Assembly: GCF_025567045.1 (NCBI RefSeq)
Contig: NZ_JAOQJK010000006.1
Span: forward strand, 175,816-239,815
DNA from: Barnesiella propionica
GTDB lineage: Bacteria > Bacteroidota > Bacteroidia > Bacteroidales > Barnesiellaceae
DNA length: 64,000 bases
Direction of reading: 5' to 3'
In this document: piece after piece, positions 36,465 through 45,518 of the stretch
How the letters are laid out: each line of letters starts with the position of its first letter
Position numbering within the stretch: the stretch's first letter is position 1
Notes under the pieces: model-generated
Seen by the model: only the letters and a program-made list of their open reading frames with translations
Told to the model about the DNA's origin: nothing
Database searches by the model: none
Made by a program: the position numbers and the translations under genes

Positions 36465-37484
36465 TTACTTGATAAGGAACGAAAAATTCGAAATATTTTT
36501 CAGAGCGATACCTGTACCTTTAGCTACGGCATGCAACGGATCTTCCGCTATATGGAAAGGAATACCTATCTTATCGGTCAGCCTCTTATCGAGTCCCCGC
36601 AATAAAGCTCCTCCTCCCGCAAGATAAATACCGTTACGTACAACGTCGGCATACAACTCGGGAGGTGTCTGTTCCAAAGCACTTAATACGGCTGCCTCTA
36701 TCTTTGAAATAGATTTCTCTATACAATGAGAAATTTCCTGATATGAAACAGGGACTTCCATAGGTAAAGCGGTCATCTGGTTAGGGCCATGTACGATATA
36801 ATCTTCAGGAGGATCGGCAAGTTCAGTCAGGGCCGATCCCACATTTATTTTAATAAGTTCAGCCGTACGCTCTCCTACCTTCACATTATGTTGCCGTCGC
36901 ATATATTCCTGTATATCGGCGGTCAGGTCATCTCCTGCAATACGGATAGATTTGTTGGAAACGATACCTCCTAGCGAAATAACAGCTATCTCGGTACTAC
37001 CGCCTCCTATATCCACGATCATGTTACCTTCCGGGGCCTGTACGTCGAGGCCAATACCTATTGCAGCAGCCATCGGTTCGTATATCATATACACGTCACG
37101 TCCCCCCGCATGTTCCGAAGAGTCACGTACCGCACGTATCTCGACTTCGGTACTGCCGGAAGGGATACACACTACCATGCGCAAAGAGGGAGCGAACCAA
37201 TGTCCCTTGGTACTCACCATCTTCACCATTCCCCGTATCATCTGCTCTGCCGCATAAAAATCAGCGATCACACCATCTCTCAACGGTCTTATCGTACGAA
37301 TATTCTCATGCGTTTTTCCATGCATCTGACGGGCTTTTTCTCCTACGGCCAACAATTTATCGGTCCGTTTATCGAGAGCTACCACAGACGGTTCGTCCAC
37401 CACGATTTTATCATTATGTATGATAATGGTGTTGGCCGTTCCCAGGTCAATCGCTATTTCTTGTGTAAAAGAAAATAATCCCAT
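36465..37484 (-). CDS. mreB: Actin-like cell-shape protein MreB
   Basis: Cytoskeletal ATPase that positions the elongasome. The actin-fold phosphate loop 1 is IAIDLGTANTIIIH (11-24), phosphate 2 is MIVDIGGGSTEIAV, and the adenosine motif is GIYLAGGGALLRGL. Length 339 is normal. It follows purH by 69 bp on the same strand and is separated from mreC by a hairpin-bearing spacer. Confidence 0.97.
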   Translation of the reverse strand: MGLFSFTQEIAIDLGTANTIIIHNDKIVVDEPSVVALDKRTDKLLAVGEKARQMHGKTHENIRTIRPLRDGVIADFYAAEQMIRGMVKMVSTKGHWFAPSLRMVVCIPSGSTEVEIRAVRDSSEHAGGRDVYMIYEPMAAAIGIGLDVQAPEGNMIVDIGGGSTEIAVISLGGIVSNKSIRIAGDDLTADIQEYMRRQHNVKVGERTAELIKINVGSALTELADPPEDYIVHGPNQMTALPMEVPVSYQEISHCIEKSISKIEAAVLSALEQTPPELYADVVRNGIYLAGGGALLRGLDKRLTDKIGIPFHIAEDPLHAVAKGTGIALKNISNFSFLIK

Positions 37485-37553
37485 TTTTATCTTTTCGAAT
37501 AATTAAGTTTCGTTTTTATAAAAGAAACGGATTTCTAACGACCCGTGCCTTTA

Positions 37554-39077
37554 TCAGTGTTTAAAATGCCTGATCCCGGTCATTACCATAGCAATACCGT
37601 TGGCGTTGCAATAATCTACCGAAAGGTTGTCACGCATAGACCCGCCCGGCTGTATCACTGTATCGATGCCTGCTTCATGAGCAATCTCGACACAATCGGG
37701 AAAGGGGAAAAATGCGTCGGAAGCCATTACCGCCCCTTTCAGGTCAAAACCGAACGAACGGGCTTTCTCCACCGCCTGACGCAATGCATCTACTCTGGAA
37801 GTCTGTCCCACACCACTGGCACAAAGCTGTTTATTCTTTGCCAGCACAATGGCATTAGATTTGCTATGTTTTACTATCTTATTGGCAAAAAGCAAATCTT
37901 CTATTTCCTCATCCGTAACACCTTTTTCGGTCACCTGTCGCAACTCATCCGGTCTTTCCTGATATAAATCACGGTCTTGTACCAAAACTCCGTTAAGCAA
38001 TGAACGGAATTGCTTGGGCTTTATTGCATTTTCCTTCTGAATGAGGATAATACGATTCTTCTTCTGAGTGAGTACTTCCAGGGCATCCACACTATAATCA
38101 GGAGCTATAACTACTTCAAAGAATATTTTGTTTACTTCTTCGGCTACTGCCTTGTCTATAGGCCTGTTTGTAATAAGAACACCTCCGAATGCAGATACGG
38201 GGTCCGCCTCCAATGCGGCTTTCCACGCATCCAAAACAGTCGGACGGGAGGCGATCCCACACGCATTGTTATGTTTTAGTATAGCGAACGTAGGTTCTTC
38301 GAATTCACTGATAAGGGAAATAGCCGCGTCAATATCCAACAGGTTATTGTATGATATTTCTTTACCATGTATCTGCTCAAAGACTTCATCGAAATCCCCG
38401 AAAAAGAATCCTTTCTGGTGAGGATTCTCCCCATAACGCAAAACTTTGGCATGGTCTCCGGCACAACGGAATACACTATATTCATCATTATCGAAATAAT
38501 TAAATATAGCCGTATCATATCCCGAAGAAACAGCAAAAGCTTCTTTTGCAAACCACCTGCGGTCTTCAATAGAAGTTTCACCTCTTTTTTCACGCAGCAG
38601 GTCAAGTAACGGACCATATTGTGCCTTAGAAGCAACGATTACCACATCGTTAAAATTTTTGGCAGCAGCCCGGATAAGAGAAATTCCCCCTATGTCTATT
38701 TTTTCAATAATATCGGCTTCTGACGCCCCTGAAAGCACGGTTTCTTCAAAGGGGTATAAATCGACGATCACAAGGTCTATCGAAGGGATTTCATATTCGG
38801 CAATCTGGCTGGCATCATTTTCATTCTCACGACGGTTCAAAATACCACCGAATATCTTAGGATGCAATGTTTTCACACGCCCTCCCAGAATAGAAGGATA
38901 TCCCGTAAGATCTTCCACGGCACCACAGGGAAATCCCAGCGATTCGATAAACGTTTGCGTTCCACCTGTAGAAATAAAATTCACACCTTGTTCATGAAGC
39001 AATTTAAGTATCTCATTCAGACCATCTTTATGGAACACCGATACTAAAGCGGTTTTAATTCTCTTGTTTCCAGACAT
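37554..39077 (-). CDS. purH: Bifunctional purine enzyme PurH (AICAR transformylase/IMP cyclohydrolase)
   Basis: Catalyses the last two steps of IMP synthesis. The N-terminal IMP cyclohydrolase (about 1-195) includes STGGTQTFIESLG, GGRVKTLHPKIFGGIL and KNFNDVVIV. The AICAR transformylase follows with KHNNACG, SAFGGVLITNRPID and the late DAFFPFPDCVE segment. ATG 39077 (507 residues) is preferred; ATG 39089 is possible. The gene is first in an operon with the mre/mrd genes, apparently a conserved order in this order of bacteria. Confidence 0.96.
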   Translation of the reverse strand: MSGNKRIKTALVSVFHKDGLNEILKLLHEQGVNFISTGGTQTFIESLGFPCGAVEDLTGYPSILGGRVKTLHPKIFGGILNRRENENDASQIAEYEIPSIDLVIVDLYPFEETVLSGASEADIIEKIDIGGISLIRAAAKNFNDVVIVASKAQYGPLLDLLREKRGETSIEDRRWFAKEAFAVSSGYDTAIFNYFDNDEYSVFRCAGDHAKVLRYGENPHQKGFFFGDFDEVFEQIHGKEISYNNLLDIDAAISLISEFEEPTFAILKHNNACGIASRPTVLDAWKAALEADPVSAFGGVLITNRPIDKAVAEEVNKIFFEVVIAPDYSVDALEVLTQKKNRIILIQKENAIKPKQFRSLLNGVLVQDRDLYQERPDELRQVTEKGVTDEEIEDLLFANKIVKHSKSNAIVLAKNKQLCASGVGQTSRVDALRQAVEKARSFGFDLKGAVMASDAFFPFPDCVEIAHEAGIDTVIQPGGSMRDNLSVDYCNANGIAMVMTGIRHFKH

Positions 39078-39104
39078 ATAACAAAACATTCTTTATTTAC
39101 CCTA

Positions 39105-39112
39105 CAAAAATA
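39105..39112 (-). promoter_or_regulatory. -7 element for purH-mreBCD operon
   Basis: Minus-strand TATTTTTG (plus-strand CAAAAATA at 39105-39112). Transcription would start near 39098, giving about 20 nt before ATG 39077. Confidence 0.4.
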
Positions 39113-39355
39113 CAAAATAATGTCATATCCAACGATAAGAAAATCAGAAAGTTTTTGAAAAAAACACGAAGTTTACCCACAAGCTGTTTACAGTCTTTTT
39201 CAGAAAAGATAACAAAATTATATTTTCCAAGAGAACCGAGCGAACAAAGCTATGTGAAATCCTGTTATTTTTTCATCAGCAACCGAATAACACCAGGCAG
39301 GACCGCGAAGGATACCCGCCCGATATGATTTTAAAATCTCTAACGAAAAGAATGT

Positions 39356-42300
39356 ATGAAAAAACTATTTCTTTTATTTTTTACGCTATGCGCCATTTCG
39401 TTGCAAGCAAAGGCACAAAGCAGAAGCGTAAGCGGAACTGTGGTATATGCCGATGACGGGCATCCGATAATAGGTGCCACTATCATACCTAAAGGGCTTA
39501 CACAGGGTACTATTACCGACATCGACGGAAATTTCAGGTTACAAGTTCCTGACGGAATAAATACTCTTGTTGTCTCGTATGTAGGTATGCAGTCACAGGA
39601 AGTACCTGTAGGAAACGGCTTAAAAATCGCATTACAGAACAGTGAACACCAAATCGACGAGGTAGTCGTCACTGCACTGGGAATGAGACGCGACCGGAAA
39701 GGGCTGGGATATGCTGCACAAGACTTGAAAGCCAACGAATTGAACAAAGCGGGAACGACCAGTCTGGCAGACGCTCTGCAAGGGAAACTGGCAGGCGTTG
39801 AGATACGCCCGTCCAGCGGTATGCCGGGAGCGTCATCCCAGATCGTCATCCGGGGTGCACGTTCTTTCACCGGAAATAACATGCCTCTGTACGTTGTAGA
39901 CGGTATGCCTATACAATCAACCGCCGATTTCAGTACAGGACAAAGCGTGAGCGGAACGGACATAGCGAACCGTACCTTGGACCTGGACCCGAATGAGATA
40001 GAATCCATAAACGTACTCAAAGGGCAAGCCGCCGCCGCATTATACGGTATCAGAGCTTCCAACGGTGTTATTGTCATTACCACCCGAAGCGGTAAAGGTT
40101 TGAAACAGGGACGTCCCACCATTTCATTCACAACGAACATTAGCGCGGAAACCAACTCACGCATGCCGGAATTCCAGACTACCTGGGCACAAGGATATTA
40201 CAGTACAGCGAACGGCCAGCAAATGTATTCACCGACCTCTTCCATGTCATGGGGTCCACGTATATCGGAACTGCCCAATGACCCCGTCTACGGTGGCAAT
40301 ACTCCGAATTCATTCAACAACCAGGATCCCTCACAAACTCAAGGATTATATTATGTACCTCAACGTGCCCAGGCCGGACTTGATCCCTGGGTAAAACCAG
40401 GTGTATACCATAATACCAAAGATTTTTTTAAAACAGGTTTTACATTCAACACGTCTATCAATGTAAGTCAAAGGCTGGAAAAAGGTAATTATTCTTTCGG
40501 TATAGGAACAGCGAATCAAAACGGTATCGTTCCCTCTACAGGGATGACCCGGTATTCGGCTCGCGGAACCGTGGAACTGAACCTGACGGACGAATGGCGT
40601 ACCGGTTTCAGCGGAAATTTTGTACGCACCAACGTCGATAAAGCACCTACTGCAAATTCGGGAGTTCTCGCCGCCGTATACGGTTCTCCTGCAAGTTATG
40701 ACCTGAAAGGCATACCCTATGCTATTCCACAAGATCCTTATACACAAATCAGTTTCCGGTCTCTTACATTTAATAACCCTTACTGGGCTACCAAAAACAA
40801 TAAATTCAACGAGAATACCCATCGTTTTTTCGGCAATACATTCATTGAATATACTCCAAACATAAACTGGAGCGACGACAAAAAACTCTCGGTAAAATGG
40901 CAAATAGGAACCGACTCTTACACATCGCTTTATAAAGACTTATATGAATACGGCACACAGGGACAAGCAGGGAGCATTAAAAATTACGGAGTAACCAATA
41001 ATATATTCAACTCCCTGTTCACGGCTAATTATGAAATGGACCTGATGGAGGATCTTCAATTTGCGGCGATGCTGGGTAACGAAGTCAATCAAGAAAACAA
41101 ACGTACATACGAAGATTACGGGCAATCCTTCAATTTCGGAGGAAACCCCACCATCCAAAACACGACCATCCAAAGTTCTACATGGGAACGGAGAAGGGTG
41201 CGTACCGTAGGTTTCTTCGGTAGTATATCTCTTACCTGGAAAGACCAGTTATTTCTGAATATAACAGGACGTAACGACATTGTATCGTCGATGCCGAGAA
41301 ATAACCGTTCGTTCTTTTACCCGTCGGTATCTCTGGCATATGTGCTTACAGAGCTGGAAGCCTTGAAAGGGAACCCTATACTGTCTTTCGCTAAAGTAAG
41401 GGGATCATTTGCACAGGTAGGACAAGCCGGTACTTATTATGAGAATTATTATTATTCACCGTCCTATTCAGGGGGGTTCTGGACGAACAGGCCTATTATC
41501 TATCCTATAGGGGGCATTAACGCTTTCGAATCATATCCGGAATTATATGACCCCAAACTAAAACCGCAAAACACGAATTCGTATGAAGCCGGATTCGACG
41601 TAAGGTTGTTCAATAACAGGCTTTCCATAGATTATACATTCTCCCGGCAGAATATCAAGAACCAGATATTCCCCGTCCCATTGGCAGGATCTACAGGAGC
41701 CAGCCAGTACATGGCTAACGGCGGAAAAATACATACGAACGCTCATGAAATCATCATCAGCGGACAAGCTATCAATACGGCAGACTTCACCTGGGATATC
41801 GGGATGAACTGGTCATTTATACGAAATATGGTCGATGAACTGGCGCCGGGAGTCGAAAATATTTTCCTGGGAGGATTTGTCACCCCGCAAGTAAGAGCCG
41901 GTATCGGAGATACTTATCCGGTCATATACGGTACTGCATTCCGGCGTGACGATCAGGGACGCATTTTAGTAGACGAAAACCCGAACAGCAAAACCTACGG
42001 TATGCCTCTTACGGCGGGAGATCCGAAAGTCATCGCCAAATGTTCTCCCGACTTCGTTATGGGTATAAATACCTCTTTGAGATATAAACGGGTTTCTCTC
42101 AGCGCAACATTCTCCTGGCAGCACGGAGGAGAAATGTACTCAGGAACGAACGGATTGCTCGATTTGTACGGAGTAAGTAAAAAGACTGAAAACAGAACGG
42201 ATGCATTTGTCTATCCGGGTTACAAAGCGGATGGAACTCCCAACGATATCGTACGCGGCGGAGCAGATGATCCGGGAGCTTACGAGACCTTATATTCCGA

Positions 42301-42565
42301 CGTATTGGGAAACATCAACGAATACTCGGTACATGACGCTTCATTCTTTAAAATGCGAGATCTGACCGTAAAATATCAGTTGCCTAAGATAGGATGGTTC
42401 GACATATCGGTATTCGCATTCGCGCGTAACGTGCTCATATGGGCCAAGATGCCGAATTTCGATCCGGAGTCTTCTCAGGGAAATAACAATATGGGAGGTG
42501 TATTCGAACAATTCTCAATGCCTCAGACATCCAGCTACGGTGGCGGACTTTCCGTCACTTTCTAA
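39356..42565 (+). CDS. SusC/RagA-like TonB-dependent outer-membrane transporter
   Basis: A 1069-residue nutrient importer. Signal peptide to about residue 21 (LQAKAQ), carboxypeptidase-regulatory-like domain (about 25-100, including VVYADDGHPIIGATI), TonB plug (about 115-235 with ALQGKLAGVEIR, QIVIRGARSF and NVLKGQAAAALYGIRASNGV), then a 22-strand barrel ending in an aromatic strand (YGGGLSVTF). The ligand is unknown: glycans or peptides. The matching SusD gene starts 11 bp later, but no glycoside hydrolase or regulator is adjacent. Confidence 0.95.
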   Translation: MKKLFLLFFTLCAISLQAKAQSRSVSGTVVYADDGHPIIGATIIPKGLTQGTITDIDGNFRLQVPDGINTLVVSYVGMQSQEVPVGNGLKIALQNSEHQIDEVVVTALGMRRDRKGLGYAAQDLKANELNKAGTTSLADALQGKLAGVEIRPSSGMPGASSQIVIRGARSFTGNNMPLYVVDGMPIQSTADFSTGQSVSGTDIANRTLDLDPNEIESINVLKGQAAAALYGIRASNGVIVITTRSGKGLKQGRPTISFTTNISAETNSRMPEFQTTWAQGYYSTANGQQMYSPTSSMSWGPRISELPNDPVYGGNTPNSFNNQDPSQTQGLYYVPQRAQAGLDPWVKPGVYHNTKDFFKTGFTFNTSINVSQRLEKGNYSFGIGTANQNGIVPSTGMTRYSARGTVELNLTDEWRTGFSGNFVRTNVDKAPTANSGVLAAVYGSPASYDLKGIPYAIPQDPYTQISFRSLTFNNPYWATKNNKFNENTHRFFGNTFIEYTPNINWSDDKKLSVKWQIGTDSYTSLYKDLYEYGTQGQAGSIKNYGVTNNIFNSLFTANYEMDLMEDLQFAAMLGNEVNQENKRTYEDYGQSFNFGGNPTIQNTTIQSSTWERRRVRTVGFFGSISLTWKDQLFLNITGRNDIVSSMPRNNRSFFYPSVSLAYVLTELEALKGNPILSFAKVRGSFAQVGQAGTYYENYYYSPSYSGGFWTNRPIIYPIGGINAFESYPELYDPKLKPQNTNSYEAGFDVRLFNNRLSIDYTFSRQNIKNQIFPVPLAGSTGASQYMANGGKIHTNAHEIIISGQAINTADFTWDIGMNWSFIRNMVDELAPGVENIFLGGFVTPQVRAGIGDTYPVIYGTAFRRDDQGRILVDENPNSKTYGMPLTAGDPKVIAKCSPDFVMGINTSLRYKRVSLSATFSWQHGGEMYSGTNGLLDLYGVSKKTENRTDAFVYPGYKADGTPNDIVRGGADDPGAYETLYSDVLGNINEYSVHDASFFKMRDLTVKYQLPKIGWFDISVFAFARNVLIWAKMPNFDPESSQGNNNMGGVFEQFSMPQTSSYGGGLSVTF

Positions 42566-42585
42566 CCCGATAAAACATGTACAAT

Positions 42586-44025
42586 ATGAAAAAGTATTTT
42601 ATCATACCCATTGCTATCTTAATGGCTGCCTGCAGTGAAGATACGATGGACAACCTCAACAAGAACGAAAATGACCCTCATGACGTGCCGGCCAGGTTCC
42701 TGTTCACCGATACCGAAACAGCTTCGGCCTTTAGTGTCACGGCCAGCGACTTTGCATTTTATGCGTCTTCTTATATAGAGCATAACGTGGGAATTTTCAA
42801 TCAATTATATAATGCAGAGATAAGGAATCTCGAACCTTATGCTTCTACGACATATAATAACGTATGGAATAAAGCTTACCGGACATTGCTCAACTTGAAA
42901 ATTATCAGGGAGAAATGTTCTCCGGGCGGTTCGGAACAAGGGGCTAACCACCTGTTAGGCATGGCACAGATACTTACAGCCTACAATCTGGCTATCTTAA
43001 CCGACCTTATGGGGGATATACCCTGGTCGGAAGCCCTGCAACCGGGTGTTATCTACCAACCCAAATTAGATAAACAGGAAGATATATATAAAACCATATT
43101 CGAGTTACTGGACAATGCCGTGACAAACCTGCAGAAAAACGATGACCCGGCCCTCACTCCCGTGGGAGCTCAGGACCTCATTTACGGCCATCTGACCGCA
43201 GACCGGCAAAAAGAACTATGGATAAAAACGGCATACGGGCTGATGGCCCGTTATACCATGCATTTATCATACCGCAGTCCGCAGTACAGGAATGTTATCA
43301 GCTACGCCGAAAAATCTTTTACTTCGGCCGACGAAGATTTCAAATTTAATTACGACGGCTCGACCTCTATTAACCCGTTCTATGCTTTTTATACCAACAG
43401 GAACTATTTCGGAGCCAGTCAGAGCCTGAATGATAAACTTACGTCCATGAACGATCCGCGTTCCGCCGTCTTTTTCAAGGCGAATCCCCGCAGCGGGAAA
43501 ACCATTATTTTCGCACCTAACGGCGAGCCGGAACAACGACAAGGATACTATGCGATATCAGGATTATTGAATCCGCTGGCTCCTACTCATATGCTCAGTT
43601 ACCATGAGTTACAATTCCTGACAGCAGAAGCTTATGCGCGACTGGGAGAAAATACTCCGGCGGAAGCAGCTCTGAAGGCCGGTATCAACGCGGCATTCGA
43701 AAAAGTAGGCCTCACCGCGGATGAAGCGGAAGAATACTACACCCAATCCGTCCAAGCGAGATTCAGTGCCCATCCGTTAAAAGAGATCATGATACAAAAA
43801 TATTTATCGTTCTATGAAGATGAAGCCGTTGAAGCATACAACGACTATCGCAGGCTCAAAGCTATGGGAGAGGATCTTATACCCCTGGCAAACACGAAAC
43901 CTTTCCCGTTACGTTTTACTTATGGAAACAGCGACGTTGTGAGCAATAAAAATGTGGCTGCAGCTTACGGAAACGGGGACTACGTAAAAACCGATCCGGT
44001 ATGGTGGGCGGGAGGTACACGATAA
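42586..44025 (+). CDS. SusD/RagB-like surface lipoprotein (SusD-like_2)
   Basis: Surface lid of the SusC transporter, 479 residues. ATG 42577 also exists, but ATG 42586 (MKKYFIIPI) gives a regular lipoprotein signal with LMAAC (Cys16). The body is helical with TPR-like repeats and contains LTDLMGDIPWSEAL and HELQFLTAEAYARLGE, patterns of the SusD-like_2 subgroup. Closely coupled to the upstream susC-like gene. The substrate is not deducible. Confidence 0.93.
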   Translation: MKKYFIIPIAILMAACSEDTMDNLNKNENDPHDVPARFLFTDTETASAFSVTASDFAFYASSYIEHNVGIFNQLYNAEIRNLEPYASTTYNNVWNKAYRTLLNLKIIREKCSPGGSEQGANHLLGMAQILTAYNLAILTDLMGDIPWSEALQPGVIYQPKLDKQEDIYKTIFELLDNAVTNLQKNDDPALTPVGAQDLIYGHLTADRQKELWIKTAYGLMARYTMHLSYRSPQYRNVISYAEKSFTSADEDFKFNYDGSTSINPFYAFYTNRNYFGASQSLNDKLTSMNDPRSAVFFKANPRSGKTIIFAPNGEPEQRQGYYAISGLLNPLAPTHMLSYHELQFLTAEAYARLGENTPAEAALKAGINAAFEKVGLTADEAEEYYTQSVQARFSAHPLKEIMIQKYLSFYEDEAVEAYNDYRRLKAMGEDLIPLANTKPFPLRFTYGNSDVVSNKNVAAAYGNGDYVKTDPVWWAGGTR

Positions 44026-44144
44026 AAACAGGAAAATATACCTGATATTAGGGATAAAACAATAAAAAAATAACTGAATTTAGTGATTTCACAAGTCGTT
44101 GAAGCATACTAAATTTGCTAACAGAAAAGAAAGGAACATAAACG

Positions 44145-44651
44145 ATGAAAAAAACCGGAATTTTCTACGGGTCTTCGACCGGAAACACCGAAGATGTGGC
44201 GAAACGGATAGCTGCCAGAGCCGGCATTGCCGATAAAGATATACATAACGTAGCAGAAACTAAGCCTTCGGAAATTGCCGAATACGATATATTGCTATTG
44301 GGCAGTTCTACCTGGGGAAGCGGAGAGCTACAGGATGACTGGTACGATTTTCTTACGGGTATAGAAATACTCGATCTTAAAGATAAAAGTATTGCCATAT
44401 TCGGCTGCGGTGATGAATCGATGAGCGATACGTTTTGCAATGCGATAGGCATCATATACAAACGGATGCAAAAGACCGGAGCCCGTTTCTGCGGAGCATT
44501 CGAATCGGCCGATTATACCTTCGACGAATCGGAAGCTTTCATAGACGGCCGTTTTGTCGGTCTTCCTCTGGACGAGACTAACGAGCCGGAAAAAACAGAC
44601 GAAAGGATACGCCACTGGGTGGAATTACTGGAATCTGAATGCTTGAACTGA
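44145..44651 (+). CDS. fldA: Flavodoxin
   Basis: Small FMN electron carrier of 168 residues. The FMN-phosphate loop is FYGSSTGNTEDVAKRIA (7-23); the isoalloxazine loops are SSTWGSGELQDDWYDF (about 54-69) and CGDESMSDTFCNAIG (about 89-103). This is the long-chain flavodoxin form. Probably monocistronic, ending at a terminator (44692-44730). The electron partner is unknown. Confidence 0.95.
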   Translation: MKKTGIFYGSSTGNTEDVAKRIAARAGIADKDIHNVAETKPSEIAEYDILLLGSSTWGSGELQDDWYDFLTGIEILDLKDKSIAIFGCGDESMSDTFCNAIGIIYKRMQKTGARFCGAFESADYTFDESEAFIDGRFVGLPLDETNEPEKTDERIRHWVELLESECLN

Positions 44652-44691
44652 TTTTTTAAGTGAATATTAGGTTATATTATTGTGTAAGCCA

Positions 44692-44730
44692 GCCGTGCGG
44701 ACGAAGCGATTTCGACCGCACGGCGTTTTT
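44692..44730 (+). terminator. Terminator after flavodoxin
   Basis: GCCGTGCGG (44692-44700) pairs with CCGCACGGC (44716-44724), then GTTTTT. Confidence 0.8.
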
Positions 44731-44887
44731 AGAAAAATGCTTATCTAACGGGAAATAGCTCTCGAAATACTATCAATTCTCTTTTAATCATTATTTTTGG
44801 CTATATTTGAAAATGCTGTTTATAAACACGAACGTATACAAAACGACAATAATATATATATTTCTATTTTAAACCCAACTATATAAT

Positions 44888-45397
44888 ATGAGACGAATAA
44901 CACTTGATGCGCTACAGGAAAATTTTCTCCATATCATATCCAAAGAATGGATGCTTGTCACTGCCGGAACACCGGGACATTTCAATACAATGACAGCCAA
45001 CTGGGGAGGTACAGGTTTCTTATGGAACAGGCCTGTCGTTTTTGTCTTTATCCGTCCCGAGAGATATACCTATGAATTTATGGAGAGTAACGAGTATTTT
45101 ACTCTTTCTTTTTTAGGTGAAGAAAATAAAGCTATTCATAAAATATGCGGTTCTCTATCGGGGAGGGACATAGATAAAATAAAGGAAAGCGGATTATGCC
45201 CCTTAATACTGGAGAATAACCAAATCACTTATAAACAGTCCCGTTTAACACTGGAATGTAAAAAATTATACGACACAATGCTGAATCAAAAAAACTTCAC
45301 AGACAAAGTTCCACTGGGACAATGGTACGGAGGAACACACGGGAATCTCCACAAAATGTACATTGCCGAAATAACCGGTATATGGATAAAGGAATAA
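44888..45397 (+). CDS. Flavin reductase family protein (FMN-binding split barrel)
   Basis: A 169-residue flavin-reductase-like domain protein. The FMN-binding segment TAGTPGHFNTMTANWGGTGFL (from about residue 25, quoted in part) and FVFIRPERYTYEFMESNEYF match this fold. It may reduce flavins for a partner oxygenase or act alone on a small substrate. No partner oxygenase is adjacent; flavodoxin upstream belongs to a separate transcript. -7-like sequences at 44792-44799 and 44802-44809 could drive it. Confidence 0.85.
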   Translation: MRRITLDALQENFLHIISKEWMLVTAGTPGHFNTMTANWGGTGFLWNRPVVFVFIRPERYTYEFMESNEYFTLSFLGEENKAIHKICGSLSGRDIDKIKESGLCPLILENNQITYKQSRLTLECKKLYDTMLNQKNFTDKVPLGQWYGGTHGNLHKMYIAEITGIWIKE

Positions 45398-45518
45398 TAT
45401 ACAGCCTTTATATTTACTTCAAATCAGCTTATTAATAAATAACACTTAACATTTGTGTGTGCAATATATTCTCCTGGGACGTCATTGAACTAATGGCGCC
45501 CCACGTTTTAATCAAATG

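Noticed and set aside
39340..40164. Long minus-strand open frame of 274 codons opposite the susC-like gene
   Set aside because: It mirrors strongly coding sequence, has no family features, and the plus-strand SusC protein is certain.
45471..45512. Hairpin after the flavin reductase gene as a terminator
   Set aside because: The stem has two mismatches on the plus strand and no clean T run follows on either strand.
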